NCBI RefSeq assembly: GCF_008329605.1
Contig: NZ_NPKO01000007.1
Coordinates: forward strand, 310,001 to 374,000
From: Mycolicibacterium sp. P9-64
GTDB taxonomy: Bacteria > Actinomycetota > Actinomycetes > Mycobacteriales > Mycobacteriaceae
Reading direction: 5' to 3'
DNA: 64,000 nt
Numbering within the stretch: the first letter of the stretch is position 1; every line of letters starts with the position of its first letter. Made by a program: the position numbers and the translations under genes. The notes beneath the pieces were generated by a model. The model had not been told where the DNA came from. It searched no databases and saw only the letters and a program-made list of their open reading frames with translations. Of the stretch, positions 34,127 through 42,745 are shown piece by piece.

Positions 34127-35515
34127 ATGAGTACGCCGGCGGTGGTGATCGCCGCACCCGCATCGGGCAGCGGCAAGACCACGGTGGCCACCGGGCTGAT
34201 GGGCGCCTTGCGCCGGGCCGGGCACCGCGTCGCGCCGTTCAAGGTCGGCCCCGACTTCATCGACCCCGGCTATCACGCACTGGCCACCGGTATGCCTGGG
34301 CGCAACCTGGACCCGGTACTGGTGGGGGAGCCGCTGATCGGCCCGCTCTACCAGCACGGCACCCTCGGCGCGGACATCGCAGTCGTCGAGGGCGTGATGG
34401 GATTGTTCGACGGCCGGATCGCCGAACACGCGGTCGGCCCAGCCCAAGGATCCACCGCCCACGTCGCGGGCCTGCTCGGGGCGCCGGTGGTGCTCGTCGT
34501 CGACGCCAGGGGCCAAAGCCACAGCGTGGCCGCGCTGCTGCACGGCTTCGCGACGTTCGACCACTCGGTCCGGATCGCAGGCGTCATCCTCAACCGGGTG
34601 GGCACCCCGCGCCACGAGCAGGTCTTGCGACAGGCCTGCGAACAGGCCGGCGTGCCCGTGCTCGGCGCGATCCCGAGAGCCGACGAATTATCCGTTCCAT
34701 CAAGGCATCTCGGCCTGGTGACGGCGGTCGAGCACGGCAGGCTCGCGCACGACGCCGTCACAGCGATGACCGAGTTGGTCGCCAAGCACGTCGACGTCGC
34801 CGCAGTGGCGGAGGCCGCAGGCTCCCGCACGGCCGACGCTGCGTGGGATCCCGTTGTTGCCGAGCGCGCGGCCGACGTCGTCGTCGTGGCGCTGGCCTCG
34901 GGCAAGGCGTTCAGCTTCGGCTACCCCGAGCACGCCGAGCTGTTGCGCGCCGCGGGAGCCGTCGTCGTCGAGTTCGATCCACTGACCGAGCCACTGCCCC
35001 CGAATACCGCGGCGTTGGTGCTGCCTGGCGGCTTCCCCGAGCAGTTCACCGCCGAGTTGTCCGCCAACGACGTTGCGCGCCAGCAGGTTCGGCAACTCGC
35101 GGCGTCGGGGGCGCCGATCCACGCCGAGTGCGCGGGGCTGACCTATCTCGTCGACGACCTCGACGGCACACCCATGTGCGGCGTCCTGTCCGGATCGGCC
35201 CGGTTCACCGAGCGGCTGACGCTGGGCTACCGCGACGCCGTGGCGACCGCCGACTCGTCGATGCATGCGGCGGGCACGCGGATCGTCGGGCACGAATTCC
35301 ACCGCACGGCCGTGACGTTCGGGCACGACTATGAGCCGGCGTGGCGGTTCGCCAGGGGCTCCTCAGGCGCCGTTGCCGACGGCGCCGTGCATGCCGGGGT
35401 GCACGCCGGATACCTACACACCCACGCCGCCGCACACCCGGCGGCGGCTACCCGCTTCGTTGCCAAGGCGGCAGCCTCTAAGCTCGCCGAGTGGCGCGCA
35501 CGCGAGGAGCAATGA
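34127..35515 (+). CDS. cobB: cobyrinic acid a,c-diamide synthase
   Basis: A 462-residue enzyme that amidates the a and c side chains of cobyrinic acid (CobB/CbiA type; 457 aa in M. tuberculosis). The P-loop is ASGSGKTTVATGL near the N-terminus, then PFKVGPDFIDPGYH. The C-terminal amidotransferase domain has the Cys in HAECAGLTYLVDDL and a late His in GHEFHRTAV. ATG 34127 follows GGGGAACGGG and sits just outside the inverted-arm element. The last codons (WRAREEQ) are encoded by the first copy of the 26-bp repeat. Confidence 0.95.
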   Translation: MSTPAVVIAAPASGSGKTTVATGLMGALRRAGHRVAPFKVGPDFIDPGYHALATGMPGRNLDPVLVGEPLIGPLYQHGTLGADIAVVEGVMGLFDGRIAEHAVGPAQGSTAHVAGLLGAPVVLVVDARGQSHSVAALLHGFATFDHSVRIAGVILNRVGTPRHEQVLRQACEQAGVPVLGAIPRADELSVPSRHLGLVTAVEHGRLAHDAVTAMTELVAKHVDVAAVAEAAGSRTADAAWDPVVAERAADVVVVALASGKAFSFGYPEHAELLRAAGAVVVEFDPLTEPLPPNTAALVLPGGFPEQFTAELSANDVARQQVRQLAASGAPIHAECAGLTYLVDDLDGTPMCGVLSGSARFTERLTLGYRDAVATADSSMHAAGTRIVGHEFHRTAVTFGHDYEPAWRFARGSSGAVADGAVHAGVHAGYLHTHAAAHPAAATRFVAKAAASKLAEWRAREEQ

Positions 35516-35646
35516 GTTGGCGCGGACGTGAGGAGCAATGAGTTGGCGCGGACGTGAGGAGCAATTGGGTGGCGCGGACGTGAGGAGCAATTGGGTGGCG
35601 CGGACGTGAGGAGCAATTGGGTGGCGCGGACGTGAGGAGCAATGGT
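35491..35646 (+). repeat. MIRU-like 26-bp tandem array at the cobB-cysG junction
   Basis: Six consecutive 26-bp copies begin at 35491, 35517, 35543, 35569, 35595 and 35621. Copy 1 is the 3' end of cobB. Each copy holds GAGGAGCAATG or GAGGAGCAATTG, i.e. a ribosome site followed by a start codon. The cobB stop overlaps ATG 35512 (ATGA). That ATG opens a mini-frame MSWRGREEQ whose stop overlaps ATG 35538 in the same way. The last copy supplies the ribosome site of cysG, whose TTG is at 35646. Confidence 0.9.
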
Positions 35647-36842
35647 TGAGTGAGAACGCCTACCTCGTCGGCCTGCGCCTCACCGGGCGGAAAGTGGTCG
35701 TGGTCGGAGGCGGCACGGTCGCTCAGCGCCGGTTGCCTCTTCTGCTGGCCAACGGCGCCGACGTGCACGTGATCGCGCGCGCGGCAGGCCCGGCGGTCGA
35801 GGCCACCGCAGGCATCACGCTCGAGCTACGCGACTACCGCGACGGCGACCTCGACGGCGCCTGGTACGCGATCGCGGCGACCAACGACCCGGCCGTCAAC
35901 GCCGCCGTCGTCGCCGAGGCGGAACGTTGCCACGTCTTCTGTGTACGGGCCGACGCCGCCCGCGACGGCACCGCCGTCACGCCCGCGTCGTTCGAGTACG
36001 ACGGCCTCTCGGTCGGTGTGCTCGCCGGGGGAGAGCACCGCCGTTCCGCGGCCATCCGCACCGCCATCCGGGAGGCGCTGCAGAGCGGCGTCATCACCGA
36101 CGAGGTGCCCGACGGACTGCGTGGTGCCGTGGCCCTGGTCGGAGGCGGGCCAGGTGACCCCGAGCTGATCACGGTCCGCGGGCGCAGGCTGCTGGCGCAG
36201 GCCGACGTCGTGGTCGCCGACCGGCTGGCCCCGCCGGAGCTGCTGGCGGAGCTCGCACCGCACGTCGAGATGATCGACGCCTCGAAGATTCCGTACGGCC
36301 GCTCGATGGCCCAGGAGGCGATCAACGAGGTCCTCATCGACAGGGCCAAGGCGGGCAAGTTCGTGGTGCGGCTCAAGGGCGGCGACCCGTTCGTGTTCGC
36401 ACGCGGCTACGAGGAGGTGCTCGCCTGCGCGGATGCGGGCATCGCGGTGACCGTCGTGCCTGGTGTGACAAGTGCCATAGCGGTGCCTGCGCTGGCTGGC
36501 GTTCCGGTCACCCACAGGGGTGTGACACACGAGTTCGTGGTGGTCAGCGGCCATGTTGCGCCCGACCATCCCGAATCGTTAGTGAATTGGAATGCGCTGG
36601 CCGCGCTGTCGGGCACGATCGTGCTGCTGATGGCCGTCGAGCGCATCGAGCTGTTCGCCAAGGTTCTGCAAGAAGGCGGCAGAGCTGCGGATACACCGGT
36701 CCTGGTGGTCCAGCACGGCACCACCTCCGCTCAGCGGACGCTGCACACCACGCTTGCCGACGCGCCAGAACAGATCCGCGCGGAGGGCATACGACCTCCC
36801 GCGATCATCGTGATCGGGTCCGTGGCGGCCTTCGCCAGTTAA
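35646..36842 (+). CDS. cysG: siroheme synthase / uroporphyrinogen-III C-methyltransferase
   Basis: A 398-residue fusion. The N-terminal domain (about 1-150) is the precorrin-2 dehydrogenase/ferrochelatase type with VVVVGGGTVAQRRLPLL. The C-terminal domain (about 160-395) is the SAM-dependent methyltransferase with LVGGGPGDPELITVRG, RLKGGDPFVFARG and VVPGVTSAIAVPALAG. It makes precorrin-2 and siroheme, which feed cobalamin and sulfite/nitrite reduction. M. tuberculosis CysG is 405 aa. The TTG start is chosen because it follows GAGGAG in the last repeat copy by 6 nt; the nearby ATG 35642 gives a 3-codon frame. Confidence 0.93.
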   Translation: MSENAYLVGLRLTGRKVVVVGGGTVAQRRLPLLLANGADVHVIARAAGPAVEATAGITLELRDYRDGDLDGAWYAIAATNDPAVNAAVVAEAERCHVFCVRADAARDGTAVTPASFEYDGLSVGVLAGGEHRRSAAIRTAIREALQSGVITDEVPDGLRGAVALVGGGPGDPELITVRGRRLLAQADVVVADRLAPPELLAELAPHVEMIDASKIPYGRSMAQEAINEVLIDRAKAGKFVVRLKGGDPFVFARGYEEVLACADAGIAVTVVPGVTSAIAVPALAGVPVTHRGVTHEFVVVSGHVAPDHPESLVNWNALAALSGTIVLLMAVERIELFAKVLQEGGRAADTPVLVVQHGTTSAQRTLHTTLADAPEQIRAEGIRPPAIIVIGSVAAFAS

Positions 36843-36861
36843 AGGATTCTTAAGATTACTG

Positions 36862-36867
36862 TAAGGT
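36862..36867 (+). promoter_or_regulatory. -10 element of efpA
   Basis: TAAGGT ends 8 nt before the efpA ATG. The 33-bp gap after cysG is unusually AT-rich for this genome. Confidence 0.5.
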
Positions 36868-36875
36868 AACCCGCC

Positions 36876-38465
36876 ATGACGGCTCTCAACGATGCAGAGC
36901 GCGCCGGGGCTCCCAAAGGCCGGAGTGACGCTCTACGCGCCAGCAACCGTGCACTCCCCGTGCACGTGGGGCAGCCGACGACGGGGCGAACTGGCTGGTA
37001 CCCCGAGTGGCTGCCATCGCGCAGGTTCCTCGCTGCGGTCATCGCCATCGGCGGCATGCAGCTGCTGGCCACCATGGACAGCACCGTCGCCATCGTCGCG
37101 CTTCCTAAGATTCAGGACGAGCTCAACCTTTCCGACGCCGGCCGCAGCTGGGTCATCACGGCCTACGTGCTGACCTTCGGTGGCCTCATGCTGCTCGGTG
37201 GCCGCCTCGGCGACACCATCGGCCGCAAGCGCACCTTCATCGTCGGCGTCTCCCTCTTCACCATCGCCTCGATCCTGTGCGGCATCGCATGGAACGAACC
37301 GACCCTGGTACTGGCGCGGTTGCTTCAGGGCGTCGGTTCGGCGATCGCCTCGCCGACCGGCCTTGCACTGATCGCGACCACGTTCCCCAAGGGGCCCGCG
37401 CGCAACGCCGCGACGGCCGTCTTCGCCGCCATGACCGGCGTCGGCTCCGTGATGGGCCTCGTCGTCGGCGGAGCGCTGACCGAGGTGTCGTGGCGGTGGG
37501 CCTTCCTGGTCAACGTGCCGATCGGCTTGGTGATGATCTACCTGGCCCGCACCACGCTGCGGGAGACCAACCGCGAGCGCATGAAGCTCGACGCCACGGG
37601 CGCCATCCTCGCCACGCTGGCGTGCACGGCCGCGGTGTTCGGGTTCTCGATGGGCCCCGAGAAGGGCTGGGCGTCGCCGCTCACGCTGACGTCGTGCTTC
37701 GCGGCGATGGCGTTCTTCGCCGCGTTCCTCTACGTCGAGCGCACCGCGATCAACCCCGTCGTGCCGTTCAGCCTGTTCCGCGACCGCAACCGGGTGGCCA
37801 CCTTCGCGGCCGTCTTCCTCGCCGGCGGCGTGATGTTCACGCTGACCGTGCTGATCGGCCTTTACGTGCAGGACATCATGGGCTACAGCGCGCTGAAGGC
37901 GGGCATCGGCTTCATCCCGTTCGTCATCGCGCTCGGCATCGGCCTCGGGCTGTCCTCGGCGCTGGCATCGCGTTTCCCGCCGCGGGTGCTGGTGATCGCC
38001 GGTGGCGTAATGGTGCTCGCGGCGATGCTTTACGGCTCGACGCTGCACGGCGACATCCCGTACTTCCCCAACCTGGTCATCCCGATCACGGTCGGTGGCT
38101 TCGGCATCGGCATGATCGTGGTGCCGCTGATGGTGTCGGCCATCGCCGGCGTCGGCTTCGACGAGATCGGTCCCGTATCGGCGATCGCGCTGATGCTGCA
38201 GAACCTCGGCGGCCCCGTGGTGCTGGCCGTCATCCAGGCGGTCATCACGTCGCGCACGCTCTACCTGGGCGGCACGACGGGCCCGGTGAAGAACATGGAC
38301 ACCGCGCAGCTGCACGCGCTGGATCAGGGCTACACCTACGGCCTGCTGTGGGTAGCAGCGGTCGCCATCGTCGTCGGTGCCGTCGCGCTGTTCATCGGGT
38401 ACACCGCCGAGCAGGTAGCTCACGCGCAGGAAGTCAAGGACGCGATCGACGCCGGAGAGCTTTAG
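36876..38465 (+). CDS. efpA: EfpA-like MFS transporter (14 TMS)
   Basis: A 529-residue DHA2/QacA-type transporter. A 48-residue soluble N-terminus precedes the first helix. The motif-A region GGRLGDTIGRKRTF and motif C-like VGSVMGLVVGGALTE are clear. The length equals M. tuberculosis EfpA (530 aa), an essential envelope transporter induced by drugs. The C-terminus SRTLYLGGTTGPVKNM is shared with the paralogue just downstream. It follows cysG by 33 bp. Confidence 0.93.
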   Translation: MTALNDAERAGAPKGRSDALRASNRALPVHVGQPTTGRTGWYPEWLPSRRFLAAVIAIGGMQLLATMDSTVAIVALPKIQDELNLSDAGRSWVITAYVLTFGGLMLLGGRLGDTIGRKRTFIVGVSLFTIASILCGIAWNEPTLVLARLLQGVGSAIASPTGLALIATTFPKGPARNAATAVFAAMTGVGSVMGLVVGGALTEVSWRWAFLVNVPIGLVMIYLARTTLRETNRERMKLDATGAILATLACTAAVFGFSMGPEKGWASPLTLTSCFAAMAFFAAFLYVERTAINPVVPFSLFRDRNRVATFAAVFLAGGVMFTLTVLIGLYVQDIMGYSALKAGIGFIPFVIALGIGLGLSSALASRFPPRVLVIAGGVMVLAAMLYGSTLHGDIPYFPNLVIPITVGGFGIGMIVVPLMVSAIAGVGFDEIGPVSAIALMLQNLGGPVVLAVIQAVITSRTLYLGGTTGPVKNMDTAQLHALDQGYTYGLLWVAAVAIVVGAVALFIGYTAEQVAHAQEVKDAIDAGEL

Positions 38466-38510
38466 CTCGCCCGCTCGCGTGCCTCTGACCCCGCCGAATA
38501 CGGACCTGGG

Positions 38511-38516
38511 TAGGGT
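38511..38516 (+). promoter_or_regulatory. -10 element of the second MFS gene
   Basis: TAGGGT ends 8 nt before the ATG at 38525, so this paralogue probably has its own leaderless transcript. Confidence 0.45.
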
Positions 38517-38524
38517 GGCAAGCC

Positions 38525-40030
38525 ATGTCTGTCGCGGGGGGTTCGTCAGGGTCGACGGAACGCACCAACACGCCACTTTCGTCGTCGGTGCTCGGCATCG
38601 CGATCGTCGCCATCACCGGCATGCAGCTCATGTCGACGCTCGACGGCACCATCGTCATCGTCGCGCTGCCGCGCATGCAGGCCGACCTCGATCTGTCGGA
38701 CGCGGGCAAGAGCTGGGTGATCACCGCCTACGTGCTGACGTTCGGCGGGCTGCTGCTGCTCGGTGGCCGGGTCGGTGACGCGATAGGGCAGAAACGCGCG
38801 TTCCTGTCCGGCGTCGGCGTCTTCACCATCGCGTCGCTGATATGTGGTGTCGCGACCGACGAGTACACGTTGATCGCAGCCCGCGCACTGCAGGGCATCG
38901 GTGCTGCGGTGGCCGCCCCCACCGGGCTCGCGCTCATTGCCACCACCTACGCCGTCGGGCACGCCCGCAATCAGGCCATGGCGGTGTCGGCGGGCATGCA
39001 GGCGATCGGCTCGGTAATGGGTCTGGTGCTCGGCGGCCTGCTGACGGTCATCTCCTGGCGGTTGGCGTTCCTCATGAACGTGCCCATCGGCATCGTCATC
39101 ATCGTGATCGCGTGGCTGCGGATCGGTGAGACGCACCACGAGCGGCTCAAACTCGACGTGACGGGCGCACTGCTGGCCACGCTGGGGTGCACCTCGGCGG
39201 TGCTGGTCTTCACCCAGGGCCCGCCACGCGGCTGGCTGGATCCGTGGGTGGTGGGCGCAGCCGTCGCATCGGTGGTCTTCTTCGTCTCGTTCCTGTTCGC
39301 CGAGCGCACCGCGGAGAACCCGCTGGTGCCGTTCTCGGTGTTCAACGACCGCAACCGGGTGGCGACGTTCGCCGCGTGGTTCCTCGGCGGCGGCGTGCTG
39401 CTCACCGTCACCGTGATGGTCGGTCTGCTGGCCCAGGACGTGCTCGGCTACTCGGCGCTGCGGGCCGGCATCTGCTTCCTGCCGTTTGCGGTCGCCGTCG
39501 GCGTCGGCAACGTGCTCGCCACCAAGCTGGCGCCGCGGTTCGCGCCGCGCTGGCTGATCATCGGTGGCGGGCTGTACGTGCTGGCAGCCATGCTCTACGG
39601 CTCCACCTTGGACCGCAGCATCCCGTACTTCCCCGACCTGTTCATTCCGATCGTGTTGGGCGGCTTCGGGATCGGCATCATCTCCGTGGTCCTGCCACTG
39701 TGCGCGGTCGCCGGCGTTGGGCCCCGCGAGATCGGCCCCGTCTCGGCGATCACGCTGATGGTGCAGAACCTCGGCGGCCCGCTCGTCCTGGTCGTCATCA
39801 TGGCGGTCCAGACTTCGCGCACCCTCTACCTCGGCGGCACCACGGGTCCGGTGAAGAACATGACGCCCGCCCAGCTTGATGCCCTCGGAGATGGCTACAC
39901 CTACTCACTGCTGTGGGTCGCAGGCGTCTCGATCCTGGTCGGCATCGCGGCGTTCTGGATCGGCTTCTCCGCCAAGGACATCGCACGCGCGCAGCACACC
40001 CGTGAAGCGGTGGAGGCAGGCGAGCTCTAA
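38525..40030 (+). CDS. EfpA paralogue, DHA2-family MFS transporter
   Basis: A 501-residue 14-TMS transporter clearly homologous to the upstream EfpA along its full length. Both share TLDGTIVIVALP/TMDSTVAIVALP, AGKSWVITAYVLTFGG, an SVMGL motif and SRTLYLGGTTGPVKNM near the C-terminus. The N-terminal soluble extension is shorter. This tandem duplication is not present beside efpA in M. tuberculosis as I recall. Its substrate is unknown. Confidence 0.92.
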   Translation: MSVAGGSSGSTERTNTPLSSSVLGIAIVAITGMQLMSTLDGTIVIVALPRMQADLDLSDAGKSWVITAYVLTFGGLLLLGGRVGDAIGQKRAFLSGVGVFTIASLICGVATDEYTLIAARALQGIGAAVAAPTGLALIATTYAVGHARNQAMAVSAGMQAIGSVMGLVLGGLLTVISWRLAFLMNVPIGIVIIVIAWLRIGETHHERLKLDVTGALLATLGCTSAVLVFTQGPPRGWLDPWVVGAAVASVVFFVSFLFAERTAENPLVPFSVFNDRNRVATFAAWFLGGGVLLTVTVMVGLLAQDVLGYSALRAGICFLPFAVAVGVGNVLATKLAPRFAPRWLIIGGGLYVLAAMLYGSTLDRSIPYFPDLFIPIVLGGFGIGIISVVLPLCAVAGVGPREIGPVSAITLMVQNLGGPLVLVVIMAVQTSRTLYLGGTTGPVKNMTPAQLDALGDGYTYSLLWVAGVSILVGIAAFWIGFSAKDIARAQHTREAVEAGEL

Positions 40031-40034
40031 GCGC

Positions 40035-40040
40035 TAGCGT
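40035..40040 (+). promoter_or_regulatory. -10 element of the VOC gene
   Basis: TAGCGT ends 7 nt before the ATG at 40048, immediately after the MFS stop; a leaderless transcript is likely. Confidence 0.45.
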
Positions 40041-40047
40041 CACCGGC

Positions 40048-40776
40048 ATGCCCGATCACGCGCGGCTCACCCGCACGCAGGTCTCCGACGCCGTCAGCCC
40101 CTTCGGCTGGCGCCTCGTCCTCGGCGCGGTCTACACCGAGGTGGACGTACCGTCGCTGGCCAAGTCCGCAGAGGTCGCCGCGATCGCCGCCGCCGGGGTT
40201 GGCGCCGACGGCCAGGACCGTCTCACCGTCGACGTCCGCGCCGAGCGCGCGCTCCTTCGGTTGATGCCCCCGCTTGGCGGCTTGATCACCGCGTTCGAGG
40301 CGGGTCTGGCCCGCGAGGTGTCGGAGGCGCTGGCGGCCCGCGGGTTCACCACGACCCCCGGCAACGGTGACCGAGCGGGCAGCCTGCAAGGTCTCGAGAT
40401 TGCGATCGACGCCATGGACATCGCCAAGGTCAGGCCGTTCTGGCAGGCCGTCACCGGTTACGTCGGCGAGGCGGGGCCGTCCGATCTGACCGCGGGGTTG
40501 ATCGACCCGATGGGGCGCGGGCCTGCGATCTGGTTCCAGCAGATGGACGAGCCGCGGGGCCTCATCGGGGGAGAGCGCAGCGGCCCGGGGAATGTGATCC
40601 GCAATCGCATCCACATCGACGTCGACGTGCCGCACGACGAGGGGGAGGCCAGGGTCAGAGCTGCGCTCGCGGCGGGCGGCACGCTGCTCAGCGACGCGCA
40701 CGCGCCTGCGTTCTGGGTGCTCGCCGACCCCGAGGGCAACGAGGCGTGCGTCTGCACGTGGCAGGCCAGGGACTGA
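40048..40776 (+). CDS. VOC-family protein with possible pterin-dehydratase-like N-terminus
   Basis: A 242-residue two-domain protein. Residues about 115-240 are a vicinal-oxygen-chelate/glyoxalase-like domain: GLEIAIDAMDIAKVRPFWQA, then RIHIDVDVPHDEGEARV and FWVLADPEGNEACVC. Residues about 1-95 resemble a pterin-4a-carbinolamine dehydratase fold (GWRLVLGAVYTEVDVPSL and LLRLMPPLGGLITAFEAGLA), but the family's catalytic histidines are not evident. Function is unknown. It lies between the MFS pair and the repeat array. Confidence 0.78.
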   Translation: MPDHARLTRTQVSDAVSPFGWRLVLGAVYTEVDVPSLAKSAEVAAIAAAGVGADGQDRLTVDVRAERALLRLMPPLGGLITAFEAGLAREVSEALAARGFTTTPGNGDRAGSLQGLEIAIDAMDIAKVRPFWQAVTGYVGEAGPSDLTAGLIDPMGRGPAIWFQQMDEPRGLIGGERSGPGNVIRNRIHIDVDVPHDEGEARVRAALAAGGTLLSDAHAPAFWVLADPEGNEACVCTWQARD

Positions 40777-40780
40777 CCCC

Positions 40781-40932
40781 GGGGCGAGCGAAGCGACGGG
40801 GGATCGTGAGCGGGGCGAGCGAAGCGACGGGGGATCGTGAGCGGGGCGAGCGAAGCGACGGGGGATCGTGAGCGGGGCGAGCGAAGCGACGGGGGATCGT
40901 GAGCGGGGCGAGCGAAGCGACGGGGGATCGTG
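40781..40932 (+). repeat. 31-bp tandem array, five copies, before proS
   Basis: Five copies start at 40781, 40812, 40843, 40874 and 40905; the last is truncated to 28 bp. The unit begins GGGGCGAGCGAAGCGACGGG. Copies are identical, which suggests recent expansion. The array begins 5 bp after the VOC stop and ends 24 bp before the proS -10. The same core occurs at 22406 and 32142. Confidence 0.93.
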
Positions 40933-40955
40933 GGGAGCGGATTTGTCGTGGTCGC

Positions 40956-40961
40956 TAAGGT
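40956..40961 (+). promoter_or_regulatory. -10 element of proS
   Basis: TAAGGT ends 8 nt before GTG 40970, just after the tandem array. The transcript is probably leaderless. Confidence 0.45.
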
Positions 40962-40969
40962 TGTCGCCT

Positions 40970-42739
40970 GTGATCACCCGCATGTCCGAGCTGTTCCTGC
41001 GCACGCTGCGCGAGGACCCGGCAGACGCCGAAGTGCCCAGCCACAAACTCTTGATCCGCGCCGGCTACGTCCGGCCCGTCGGACCGGGCCTGTACAGCTG
41101 GTTGCCGCTGGGTCTCAAGGTGCTCACCAAGATCGAGAAGGTGATCCGCGACGAGATGGCGGTGGTCGGGTCTCAGGAGGTCCGATTCCCCGCGCTCTTG
41201 CCGCGCGCACCGTACGAGACGTCGAACCGCTGGACCGAGTACGGCGACGGCGTGTTCCGGCTCAAGGACCGCCGCGGCAACGACTACATGCTCGGCCCGA
41301 CGCACGAGGAGTTCTTCACGCTCACGGTGAAGGGGGAGTACAGCTCCTACAAGGACTTCCCGCTTCGGCTGTACCAAATCCAGACCAAGTACCGCGACGA
41401 GGCACGTCCGCGCGCAGGCATCCTGCGTGGCCGCGAGTTCATCATGAAGGACTCGTACTCGTTCGACGTCGACGACGAAGGCCTCAAGAACGCCTATCAC
41501 GCGCATCGTGAGGCCTACCAACGGATCTTCGCCAAACTGGCGGTGAAGTACGTGATCGTCGCGGCGACGTCCGGCGCCATGGGCGGCAGCGCGTCTGAGG
41601 AGTTCCTCGCCGAGAGCGAGGTGGGTGAGGACACCTACGTGCGGTGCCTGGAGTCGGGCTACGCGGCGAACGTCGAGGCGGTCGTCACCACCCCGCCCGA
41701 CTCGCTGCCGATCGACGGCCTGCCCGATCCGGTCGTCTACGACACCGGCGAGACCCCGACGATCGCCACGCTCGTCGACTGGGCCAACGGGGCCGCGATC
41801 CCGACGTTCGGTGGCCGCGCCGTCACCGCGGCCGACACGCTCAAGAACGTGCTGCTCAAGACCAGGGTCCCCGGCGGCGAGTGGGAGCTGCTGGCGATCG
41901 GGCTGCCCGGTGATCGCGACGTCGACGACAAGCGGCTGGACGCTGCGCTGGAACCCGCCGAGTACGTCATGCTCGGCGACGACGATTTCACCAAGAACCC
42001 ATTCCTGGTCAAGGGCTACATCGGTCCGAAGGCCTTGCTGGACAACGGTGTTCGCTACCTGATCGACCCGCGCGTCGTCGATGGCACTACGTGGATCACC
42101 GGTGCCGACGAACCCGGCAAGCACGTCACCGGGCTGGTGGCCGGTCGTGACTTCGTGGCCGACGGCACCATCGACGTCGCCGAGGTTCGTGATGGCGACA
42201 TGTCCCCGGACGGTGCCGGCCCGCTGGTGAGTGCGCGCGGCATCGAGATCGGCCACGTCTTTCAGCTGGGGCGCAAGTACGCCGATGCGTTCAGCGCCGA
42301 CGTGCTCGGCGAGGACGGCAAGCCGGTGCGGTTGACGATGGGTTCCTACGGTGTCGGAGTGTCGCGGCTGGTGGCCGTGATCGCCGAGCAACACCACGAC
42401 GAAATCGGATTGCGTTGGCCTGCTTCGGTTTCCCCGTTCGACGCGCACGTGGTGATCGCGAACAAGGATGACGCGGCCCGCACCGGTGCCACCGAGCTCG
42501 CGGGCGAGTTGGATCGGCTGGGCATCGAGGTGCTGCTCGACGATAGGAAGGCCTCGCCGGGCGTGAAGTTCAAGGACGCCGAGCTGTTGGGCGTGCCGTG
42601 GATCGTCGTGGTGGGTCGCGGTTGGGCCGACGGGGTGGTCGAGCTGCGCAACCGCTTCACCGGCGAGAATCGCGAGATCGCCGTCGACAACGCAGGCCTT
42701 GAAATTTCTGGAGCAATCTCGGCCTTCGTTACGGGCTAG
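40970..42739 (+). CDS. proS: prolyl-tRNA synthetase
   Basis: A 589-residue class II synthetase of the bacterial type with an inserted editing (INS) domain (about 235-390). Motif 2 is seen in TKYRDEARPRAGILRGREF, motif 3 in MGSYGVGVSRL, and the anticodon-binding domain is C-terminal (DAHVVIANKDD). The GTG start gives the N-terminus MITRMSELFL, which fits the M. tuberculosis protein (582 aa). It converges on the DUF4439 gene with 6 bp between stops. Confidence 0.97.
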   Translation: MITRMSELFLRTLREDPADAEVPSHKLLIRAGYVRPVGPGLYSWLPLGLKVLTKIEKVIRDEMAVVGSQEVRFPALLPRAPYETSNRWTEYGDGVFRLKDRRGNDYMLGPTHEEFFTLTVKGEYSSYKDFPLRLYQIQTKYRDEARPRAGILRGREFIMKDSYSFDVDDEGLKNAYHAHREAYQRIFAKLAVKYVIVAATSGAMGGSASEEFLAESEVGEDTYVRCLESGYAANVEAVVTTPPDSLPIDGLPDPVVYDTGETPTIATLVDWANGAAIPTFGGRAVTAADTLKNVLLKTRVPGGEWELLAIGLPGDRDVDDKRLDAALEPAEYVMLGDDDFTKNPFLVKGYIGPKALLDNGVRYLIDPRVVDGTTWITGADEPGKHVTGLVAGRDFVADGTIDVAEVRDGDMSPDGAGPLVSARGIEIGHVFQLGRKYADAFSADVLGEDGKPVRLTMGSYGVGVSRLVAVIAEQHHDEIGLRWPASVSPFDAHVVIANKDDAARTGATELAGELDRLGIEVLLDDRKASPGVKFKDAELLGVPWIVVVGRGWADGVVELRNRFTGENREIAVDNAGLEISGAISAFVTG

Positions 42740-42745
42740 CGGAAC

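Noticed and set aside
35491..35646. Possible CRISPR array
   Set aside because: Copies are directly adjacent with no unique spacers, and no cas genes are present; it is a tandem repeat. The same applies to 40781-40932.
36843..36875. IdeR iron box upstream of efpA
   Set aside because: TAAGGTAA resembles half of an IdeR site but the other half does not match; the motif is better read as a -10 element.
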